In this document: positions 1 to 5,498 of the stretch, piece by piece
How the letters are laid out: every line of letters begins with the position of its first letter
Numbering within the stretch: position 1 is the stretch's first letter
NCBI GenBank assembly: GCA_016934095.1
Contig: JAFGTO010000399.1
Location: 1 to 7,913 of the forward strand
DNA length: 7,913 nt
DNA from: Candidatus Glassiibacteriota bacterium
Lineage (GTDB): Bacteria > Gemmatimonadota > Glassbacteria > GWA2-58-10
Direction of reading: 5' to 3'
Made by a program: the position numbers and the translations under genes
Notes under the pieces: generated by a model
The model's database searches: none
Seen by the model: the letters and a program-made list of their open reading frames with translations, nothing else
Told to the model about the DNA's origin: nothing

Positions 1-723
1 ATCACCCAGGAGCAGTACGACCAGATGCTGGCCGAGGCGGAAGCGCTCAAAGCCACGGTCAGGGCGGACAGGGCCGCGCTGGATAATGCCGGGATCAACC
101 TGGATTACTGCCTCATCCGTGCCCCGCTGGCCGGCCGCACGGGCCGGCTGCTGGTTCACCAGGGCAACATCATCAAAGCCAACAGCGACAGCCCGCTGGT
201 GGTCATACACCAGGTGGAGCCGGTCTATGTCAGGTTCACTGTCCCGGAACAGCATCTGACCGGCATCCTGACCCGCTTCCACGAGGGCGCGCTCGAGGTC
301 AGGGCTTTTCTCCAGGATGCCGAGCCCAAGACCGGCCGGGTGAGCTTTGTCGACAACGCGGTCGACCAGTCCACCGGCACCATCGCCCTGAAAGCCGTTT
401 TCGCCAACGGGGACAAGCTGCTTTGGCCGGGCGAGTTTGTCAATGTCTCCCTGGTGCTCAGGCTGATCCGGGATGCCGTGGTCGTGCCCACCAGGGCCGT
501 GCAGTCGGGCCAGGAGGGCGAGTACGTCTTCGTGATCAGGCCGGATAAGACCGTGGAATCCCGGCCGGTGGCGGTTGGCTATGTGGCTGGCGAGCAGACC
601 GTGGTACAAGAGGGTCTCCAGCCCGGCGAGGTCGTGGTTGCGGATGGTCAGCTCCGGCTCTATCCCGGGGCCAAAGTAGAGGAAACCGGTGAGCCGGGGA
701 CTGAGAAGGCGGGCGGCCAATGA
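1..723 (+). CDS. RND efflux membrane fusion protein (periplasmic adaptor), 5'-truncated
   Basis: This is the C-terminal 240 residues of an AcrA/MdtA-type adaptor; the frame is open from base 1, so the true start lies outside the window. The adaptor links an inner-membrane RND pump to an outer-membrane channel. The visible order fits the family: the end of the alpha-helical hairpin (ITQEQYDQMLAEAEALKATV), the second lipoyl half (LIRAPLAGRTGRLLVHQGNI), the beta-barrel (VEPVYVRFTVPEQHL through STGTIALKAVFANGDKLLWPGEFVNV), and a membrane-proximal domain (VVVPTRAVQSGQEGEYVFVI, then LQPGEVVVADGQLRLYPGAKV). The last residues (EETGEPGTEKAGGQ) form a hydrophilic tail. Its TGA overlaps the ATG of the pump gene (ATGA), the usual sign of translational coupling in an efflux operon. 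The N-terminal signal or lipoprotein region cannot be judged. Family assignment is firm; substrate is unknown. Confidence 0.93.
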   Translation: MTQEQYDQMLAEAEALKATVRADRAALDNAGINLDYCLIRAPLAGRTGRLLVHQGNIIKANSDSPLVVIHQVEPVYVRFTVPEQHLTGILTRFHEGALEVRAFLQDAEPKTGRVSFVDNAVDQSTGTIALKAVFANGDKLLWPGEFVNVSLVLRLIRDAVVVPTRAVQSGQEGEYVFVIRPDKTVESRPVAVGYVAGEQTVVQEGLQPGEVVVADGQLRLYPGAKVEETGEPGTEKAGGQ

Positions 724-3700
724 GTTTCTCGGGACTTTTCATCAGCCGTCCGGTCGCCACCACACTGATCATGCTGGCCGTGCTGATTTTCGGCATCGCC
801 GGATACCGCCAGCTCCCGGTCTCCGACCTGCCCAACGTGGATTTCCCGACCCTGCAGGTCTCGGCCGCGCTTCCCGGCGCAGGCCCGGAAACCATGGCCT
901 CCGCAGTGGCAACGCCCCTGGAAAAGCAGTTCTCGACCATCGCCGGCCTTTCCTCGATGACTTCCACCAGCTCGCAGGGTTATACTACTATCACCCTGCA
1001 GTTCGACCTCAGCCGGGACCTGGATGCAGCGGCCCAGGACGTGCAGTCGGCCATTTCCCTGACCCAGAGGCAGCTGCCCAGGGACATGCCCTCGCCCCCC
1101 TCCTTCAGGAAAGTCAACCCCGCAGACCAGCCGATCCTCTACATTGCGCTGACCTCGCCCACGCTGCCCCTGTCTCAGCTCAACGAGTACGGGGAGACCA
1201 TGATGGCTCAGCGGATCAGCATGGTCAGCGGCGTGGCCCAGGTGATGGTTTACGGGGCGCAGAAATACGCCGTGAGGATTTACCTCGACCCCAGGGTCCT
1301 GGCCTCCAGGGGCATCGGCATAGACGAGGTGGCCGACGCGGTGCGCAGCGCCAATGTCAACCTGCCCACCGGCACGCTCTACGGCCCGTACAAAGCTTTC
1401 ACCGTGGAGGCCACCGGGCAGCTCTCCAGGGCCGAGGCCTATGAGCCGGTGATCGTCTCCTACCTGGACGGCAGGCCGGTACGCCTGGGAGAGCTCGGCC
1501 GGGTAGTGGACGGAGTCGAGAACGACAAGACCGCCTCGTGGTTTATCAACCAGAGGTCCATAGTCCTGGCAGTCCAGCGCCAGCCAGGAACCAACACCGT
1601 GGCGGTGGCCGGTGCGGTACGCGCCCTCTTGCCTGCTTTCCAGCAGCAGCTTCCGCCGGCGGTTACGCTGAACTTGCTGTATGACCGGTCGGATTCGATC
1701 CGGGAATCGGTCAGGGACGTCAAGTTTACGCTCTACCTGACTCTCTGCCTGGTGGTGCTGGTCATTTTCCTATTCCTGCGCAACCTCTCCGCCACTTTGA
1801 TCCCCAGCCTGGCGCTCCCCTTGTCCGTGGTCGGCACCTTCGCGGTGATGTATCTCATGGACTACAGCCTGGACAACCTCTCCCTGATGGCACTTACCCT
1901 CTCGGTGGGCTTCGTGGTGGATGACGCTATCGTGATGCTGGAAAACATCGTCCGGCACATGGAGATGGGCAAAAGTCCCATGCAGGCGGCTTTCGACGGC
2001 TCCCGCGAGATCGGCTTCACCATCCTCTCCATGACCCTCTCCCTGACCGCCGTCTTTATCCCCGTCCTGCTGATGGGCGGGATCCTGGGCAGGCTCTTCC
2101 ACGAGTTCGCAGTAACCATCAGCGCGGCCATCCTCATCTCCGGCTTCGTCTCCCTGACCCTCACTCCCATGATGGGCAGCCGCTTCCTCAAGCCGGAATC
2201 CGGGCAGCGCCACGGCCATCTCTACCAGGCTTCCGAAGGAGTGTTCCGCAGGATGCTGGAGATTTACGGCCGGGGCCTCAGGTGGTCGCTGGACCATAAG
2301 CGGTTCACCATGCTCTATTCGGCGATTATCCTGCTGGCCGTGGTCTACCTCTTCCTGGTCATTCCCAAGGGCTTCCTGCCGGACACAGACAACGGCCAGA
2401 TCTTTGTGATGACCGAGGCCCAGCAGGGTATTTCTTTCGATGACCTGGTCAGCCACCAGAAAGCGGTGGCGGATATCGTGGCCCGGGACCCGAACGTCGA
2501 ATCTTTCATGTCCGGCGCCGGATCCCGCGGGTTCACCGGCGCCAACAACGGGATGATGTTCATTCACCTGAAACCGAGGAACGAGAGGCTCCCGGTGGAT
2601 GAGGTGATCCAGCAGCTTCGTGTCAGGCTGGCCGTGGTGCCGGGAATGCTGGTCTTCCTGCAAAACCCGCCGGCCATACGCATCGGCGGTCGTCTCACCA
2701 AGAGCCAGTACCAGTTTACCCTGCAGGGCGCGGACACGGACGAGCTGTACCATTACTCGCAGATCATGGAAGAGCGGATGCGGGCCATCCCCATCCTGCA
2801 GGATGTAACCAGCGACCTCCAGATCACCAACCCGCAGGTCAACGTGGAGATCGACCGGGACAAGGCTTCCAGCCTGGGAGTCTCAGCCGAACAGGTTGAG
2901 AGCGCGCTTTACAGCGCCTACGGCGACCGCCAGATCTCCACGATCTATGCGCCGAACAACACTTACTACGTGATCATGGAAGTGGAGCCCGAATACCAGC
3001 TCGATCCCTCTGCGCTCTCCCTGCTCTACATCCGCTCGAAAAAAGGCATCCTGGTGCCCCTGAGCACGGTGGCCAGGCTGAGCAAGGACCTCGGCCCACT
3101 GAGCGTGAACCACTCCGGGCAACTGCCTGCAGTGACCCTCAGCTTCAACCTGGCACCGGGCTTCTCGCTGGGAGATGCGGTCTCCCAGGTGCAGGAGCTG
3201 GCCGCGGAGGTCATCCCCCCGACCATCATCACCAGCTTCCAGGGCACAGCCGAGGCTTTCCAGTCATCCCTGGCCGGTATGGGCCTGCTGCTGGTGCTGG
3301 CCGTGCTGGTGATCTACCTGGTGCTGGGGATCCTCTACGAAAGCTTCATCCATCCCCTGACCATTCTCTCGGCCTTGCCTTTTGCCGGTTTCGGGGCGCT
3401 GGTTACCCTGATGGCGTTCAAGGTGGACCTCAACATGTATGCTTTCGTGGGAGTGGTGATGCTGGTGGGACTGGTGAAAAAGAACGGGATCATGATGATC
3501 GACTTCGCTCTCGAAGCCCAGCGGGATGGGGGCAAGTCCCCGGTGGAGGCCATTTACCAGGCCTGCATTATCCGCTTCAGGCCTATCATGATGACCACCA
3601 TGGCCGCCCTGATGGGTACCCTGCCCATCGCCCTGGGCCTGGGCGCAGGCGCCGAAGCGCGCCAGCCTCTCGGCCTGGCTGTGGTCGGCGGCCTGGTGTT

Positions 3701-3806
3701 CAGCCAGTTCCTGACCCTGTTCGTCACCCCGGTTTTCTTCCTCTACATGGACAATTTCCAGTCCTGGCTCAGGCATTCGAGGAAGAAAGAGCCGGTCATG
3801 CAATAG
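720..3806 (+). CDS. HAE1-type RND multidrug efflux transporter (MdtB/MdtC-like)
   Basis: This is a complete 1028-residue inner-membrane proton antiporter, the normal size for the AcrB/MdtC family. It starts at the ATG that overlaps the adaptor stop codon. TM1 lies near residues 13-30 after the typical opening FISRPVATTLIMLAVLIFG. A first periplasmic porter and docking loop follows (about 31-336). TM2-TM6 fall within about 337-485 and TM7 at about 529-548. A second periplasmic loop spans about 549-852, and TM8-TM12 span about 853-1010. The proton-relay aspartates are D401 and D402 in GFVVDDAIVMLEN, and the partner lysine is in VKKNGIMMIDFA near K920. The stretches NLSLMALTLSVGFVVDDAIV and TILSMTLSLTAVFIPVLLMG, together with ASAVATPLEKQ near the start, match the MdtB/MdtC branch better than AcrB. 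That is recall-based, so no symbol is given. The C-terminus is short and basic (RHSRKKEPVMQ). No outer-membrane factor gene follows. Confidence 0.97.
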   Translation: MSFSGLFISRPVATTLIMLAVLIFGIAGYRQLPVSDLPNVDFPTLQVSAALPGAGPETMASAVATPLEKQFSTIAGLSSMTSTSSQGYTTITLQFDLSRDLDAAAQDVQSAISLTQRQLPRDMPSPPSFRKVNPADQPILYIALTSPTLPLSQLNEYGETMMAQRISMVSGVAQVMVYGAQKYAVRIYLDPRVLASRGIGIDEVADAVRSANVNLPTGTLYGPYKAFTVEATGQLSRAEAYEPVIVSYLDGRPVRLGELGRVVDGVENDKTASWFINQRSIVLAVQRQPGTNTVAVAGAVRALLPAFQQQLPPAVTLNLLYDRSDSIRESVRDVKFTLYLTLCLVVLVIFLFLRNLSATLIPSLALPLSVVGTFAVMYLMDYSLDNLSLMALTLSVGFVVDDAIVMLENIVRHMEMGKSPMQAAFDGSREIGFTILSMTLSLTAVFIPVLLMGGILGRLFHEFAVTISAAILISGFVSLTLTPMMGSRFLKPESGQRHGHLYQASEGVFRRMLEIYGRGLRWSLDHKRFTMLYSAIILLAVVYLFLVIPKGFLPDTDNGQIFVMTEAQQGISFDDLVSHQKAVADIVARDPNVESFMSGAGSRGFTGANNGMMFIHLKPRNERLPVDEVIQQLRVRLAVVPGMLVFLQNPPAIRIGGRLTKSQYQFTLQGADTDELYHYSQIMEERMRAIPILQDVTSDLQITNPQVNVEIDRDKASSLGVSAEQVESALYSAYGDRQISTIYAPNNTYYVIMEVEPEYQLDPSALSLLYIRSKKGILVPLSTVARLSKDLGPLSVNHSGQLPAVTLSFNLAPGFSLGDAVSQVQELAAEVIPPTIITSFQGTAEAFQSSLAGMGLLLVLAVLVIYLVLGILYESFIHPLTILSALPFAGFGALVTLMAFKVDLNMYAFVGVVMLVGLVKKNGIMMIDFALEAQRDGGKSPVEAIYQACIIRFRPIMMTTMAALMGTLPIALGLGAGAEARQPLGLAVVGGLVFSQFLTLFVTPVFFLYMDNFQSWLRHSRKKEPVMQ

Positions 3807-3867
3807 GGTTATCGGCCAGGATTGCAGCAGGACTTCCTTCAGGACCGGCCCTGATGAGAAACGAGGA
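3807..3867. other. Short spacer between convergent coding ends; weak hairpin
   Basis: This is the sequence between the pump stop codon and the stop of a truncated minus-strand gene. It contains TCAGG-ACCGGC-CCTGA (3839-3854), a 5-bp stem with a 6-base loop. No T-tract follows on either strand, so it is a poor intrinsic terminator, although a terminator for the pump operon would be expected here. Nothing else was seen. Confidence 0.3.
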
Positions 3868-3999
3868 TTACTGCTTCTCCGGCTCGTCCACCCCGGTTTT
3901 CTTCCTGTTCCTCCTCTCGATGAAATTCCTCGCCCATTCCGGCAGCCTGAACACCTCGGTTTTCTTGTCGCAGGTATAGAGGGGCGTTGAAAAAAGACA
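3868..3999 (-). pseudogene. 5'-truncated gene end, unknown function
   Basis: On the minus strand a frame runs from just after a stop codon at 4000-4002 to TAA at 3868-3870. It has no ATG, and the only GTG codons lie deep inside it. The part from 3978 down reads YTCDKKTEVF then RLPEWARNFIERRNRKKTGV then DEPEKQ. Third positions are strongly G/C (AAG, GAG, ACC, GTG, CTG, AGG), matching the genuine genes of the window. The residues look like an ordinary charged C-terminal tail. Upstream of 3978 the frame runs into a perfect hairpin (3981-4009) and hits a stop, so the 5' part of the gene appears lost or displaced. I do not recognise the family. It could be the tail of the gene whose upstream part is the orphan frame at 4071-4319, but that link is speculation. 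Confidence 0.5.
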
Positions 4000-4009
4000 T
4001 CAACGCCCC
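3981..4009. repeat. Perfect 10-bp inverted repeat (hairpin)
   Basis: GGGGCGTTGA (3981-3990) and TCAACGCCCC (4000-4009) are exact reverse complements around a 9-base loop, AAAAAGACA. The stem is strong enough to form in RNA or single-stranded DNA. No T-run follows on either strand, so it is not a textbook intrinsic terminator. The G-rich end followed by GTTGAAAAA resembles the general look of some insertion-sequence ends, but no specific family was recognised. It sits exactly where the coding character of the truncated minus-strand gene end breaks off. Confidence 0.6.
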
Positions 4010-4032
4010 GTGATGAAATCTATTGCTTCATG

Positions 4033-4152
4033 GGCTGTCAAGGGCAAGGCAAGCCGTTTCCATTGTAACTTTAAAATATCGAATATGTTATGCGACTAAT
4101 ACTCTCTTGCTGCATGTCGTTGTCCCAAGAGTGGAAACGGCCCTTGACAGCC
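4033..4152. repeat. 120-bp inverted-repeat unit (21-bp arms, one interrupted)
   Basis: The right arm is continuous at 4132-4152. The left arm is the exact reverse complement in two blocks, GGCTGTCAAGG (4033-4043) and GCCGTTTCCA (4053-4062). They are separated by nine extra bases (4044-4052) inside a short tandem GGCAA GGCAA. The interior of 69 bp (4063-4131) is AT-rich (for example TTTAAAATATCGAATATG), unlike the GC-rich genes around it. The overall shape is that of a miniature inverted-repeat element or a foldback structure. No clear target-site duplication was found: TATA occurs on both sides (3975-3978 and 4155-4158), but it is short and self-complementary. No transposase is present. Confidence 0.55.
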
Positions 4153-4319
4153 TTTATACCCTGAACCCTTAATATTACACGCTTATACGGAACGAAGCAC
4201 TTGAGGTCCAGCACGGGCGAGTGGGTGGCGAACACGCCTACAGGCTTCCCCCGGGACAGTGGTTTTCCTGGTCCTGTAGAGATGTGGCTGAGCTCGAGAG
4301 TCTGTTCGCAGGACTGCAC
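4071..4319 (-). CDS. Orphan reading frame, unknown function, possibly a gene fragment
   Basis: A minus-strand frame of 82 codons runs from a GTG at 4319 to TAA at 4071-4073. The same frame stays open further upstream through 4412 and into the radical SAM gene, so the start is uncertain. The upstream part reads LPTGPNPQEAFPCAVSVADG then SFLIRG, and the part after the GTG includes GKPVGVFATHSPVLDLKCFV then PYKRV. Down to about 4190 the third positions are mostly G/C and the residue pattern is protein-like. Below that, codons become AT-rich and the frame passes into the inverted-repeat unit at 4033-4152, ending in QQESISRITYSIF. This suggests that the original C-terminus was replaced by inserted DNA. 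There is no clear ribosome binding site before the GTG. No family was recognised. It may be non-coding; a competing plus-strand frame over the same bases looks less convincing. Confidence 0.3.
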   Translation of the reverse strand: MQSCEQTLELSHISTGPGKPLSRGKPVGVFATHSPVLDLKCFVPYKRVILRVQGIKAVKGRFHSWDNDMQQESISRITYSIF

Positions 4320-4413
4320 TCCCCGGATCAGGAAGGAACCGTCTGCTACGCTTACCGCACAGGGAAAGGCTTCTTGCGGGTTTGGTCCGGTCGGCAGGGT
4401 CTGGAGGGAGGGA

Positions 4414-5310
4414 TCAGGCTTTGAAATATCTTGTCGGGAACATGCGGTTGAGCATGAACCAGGACCGCAGGTTCATCTTCTTGAGTGCATAGCTGATCAT
4501 CGGCACGATGCAGCCGCAAGTGGCGCAATTGACCCCCGCCCCCAGGACACAGGGTTTTTTCTCCTGCATACGGGCATCGAAAGAGATAAAGTTTGAGCCC
4601 CTGAAAAAGCACTCGTTTTTATGCGGCTTGTTTCTGAGGAGATTGATGATATAAGGAGTCATGAAAAATAGCTTCCTGTTTTTTTTCCAGCCATCCAGCA
4701 GTTTCTCGATTACCCATTCCAGCTTTTCTCCCTTGAGCAGGAGAGGGTCGTCGGTTCTGACATGTGAAGTATAAAGGCTGAAGGAGATACCCTCGACTCC
4801 TGACTCGCGCGTTATCCTGATCAGCTCGTCGATATGCTCATAGTTCGTGGTCGAGAGGGTAGGCGAGACGATAACCCTCCTGTCTCCGGCGATGTTGTTC
4901 ATTACCGTGTCGAAAACATCCTTACCCCTGATCCTGTTGTGAACCTCAGGGGGACCATCCAGACTGATAAAGAGCCTCCTCCGGATTTGCTCCGGGACTT
5001 TTATCACGCCGTTCGAGGCGATTGCCAGGCCGTTGAAAATGTGGTCCGCCGCTTCGATGACCGGCATCCTGAGCGTCGGTTCACCACCGGTGAGGAAAGA
5101 GAAAGTAACTCCCCGGGCCTTGTGTTCGGTGAACACTTCGCTCCATTGTTCATCGGAGAGGTGATCCTGCGCTCCGGGATTCTTTTTGCAGTAGCAATGC
5201 TCGCAGCTGAGGTTGCACCTAGAGGTGATCTCGTAGTTGGCCACCCTGGGGAAAGAGCTCCCTTTCTTGAAATCGTGCAGGAACCTGAAAAACCTGATGA
5301 CTTTCGACAT
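4414..5310 (-). CDS. Radical SAM domain protein with cysteine-rich C-terminus
   Basis: This is a 298-residue cytoplasmic iron-sulfur enzyme. The N-terminal cluster motif is CNLSCEHC (C32, C36, C39), the CxxxCxxC signature that binds the 4Fe-4S cluster for reductive cleavage of S-adenosylmethionine. A fourth cysteine follows at C41. The SAM-binding GGEPT lies at 75-79 after the strand VTFSFLT. Further core elements are LFISLDGPPEVHNRIRG near 113-129 and VEGISFSLY near 172-180. The C-terminus carries C234, C254, C262, C265 and C267 (PCVLGAGVNCATCGCIVP), possibly for an auxiliary cluster. It is shorter than most SPASM enzymes and lacks an obvious SPASM pattern; the layout loosely recalls HpnH-like proteins. 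The start is the ATG at 5308-5310, with GGAG at 5323-5326 twelve bases upstream, a rather long spacing. It lies 187 bp downstream of the FG-GAP gene. Base composition is less GC-rich than the pump genes. The substrate is unknown. Confidence 0.92.
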   Translation of the reverse strand: MSKVIRFFRFLHDFKKGSSFPRVANYEITSRCNLSCEHCYCKKNPGAQDHLSDEQWSEVFTEHKARGVTFSFLTGGEPTLRMPVIEAADHIFNGLAIASNGVIKVPEQIRRRLFISLDGPPEVHNRIRGKDVFDTVMNNIAGDRRVIVSPTLSTTNYEHIDELIRITRESGVEGISFSLYTSHVRTDDPLLLKGEKLEWVIEKLLDGWKKNRKLFFMTPYIINLLRNKPHKNECFFRGSNFISFDARMQEKKPCVLGAGVNCATCGCIVPMISYALKKMNLRSWFMLNRMFPTRYFKA

Positions 5311-5498
5311 GGCAGAGAATAGCTCCGGGAGGTCTGAAAAAGGGTAAATAATTTACGTTTTGATCCCGGATCGGGAGGTTTGCATTTTTTCCGGGATAAA
5401 TTATCCGTTCCCAGCACAAGAATCAAGAGCTGTCTGGGTCTGAGCAGGAAAAAAGAGACACTTTTCCCACTTCTTTAATGTTAACTGCAGGGGATTTG
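5311..5498 (-). promoter_or_regulatory. Intergenic region before the radical SAM gene; palindromes and possible promoter
   Basis: This AT-rich spacer separates two genes read on the minus strand. It holds two perfect odd palindromes, GTAAATAATTTAC (5344-5356) and GGATAAATTATCC (5394-5406), each a possible operator-like site. It also holds an 8-bp inverted repeat, ATCCCGGA (5363-5370) with TCCGGGAT (5390-5397). On the minus strand TTGATT (5421-5426) could be a -35 box, with either GATAAT (5400-5405, 15-bp spacing) or TAATTT (5398-5403, 17-bp spacing) as the -10. The first has the better box but tight spacing, and the second the reverse. Either -10 would overlap one palindrome, as expected for a repressor site. 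Promoter rules for this organism are unknown, so this is tentative. Confidence 0.35.

Noticed and set aside
1770..2753. Long minus-strand open frame of 327 codons inside the pump gene
   Set aside because: It is antisense to the conserved RND core, and its His/Gln/Glu/Gly-rich composition is typical of the reverse complement of a GC-rich gene.
3839..3854. Hairpin after the pump gene as an intrinsic terminator
   Set aside because: The stem is only 5 bp and no T-tract follows on either strand.
4201..4596. Plus-strand frame of 131 codons across the scarred region and the end of the radical SAM gene
   Set aside because: It starts at TTG without a ribosome binding site, and its second half is antisense to the radical SAM C-terminus. 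The minus-strand frame has better codon character.
5353..5385. Ten-residue leader-like frame (MQTSRSGIKT) on the minus strand before the radical SAM gene
   Set aside because: It has only a weak GGA before the ATG and no run of a regulatory amino acid; a frame this short is expected by chance.
5311..5498. Search for a small precursor peptide gene for the radical SAM enzyme
   Set aside because: The only frames here are out-of-phase extensions into the radical SAM gene, with no leader/core pattern.
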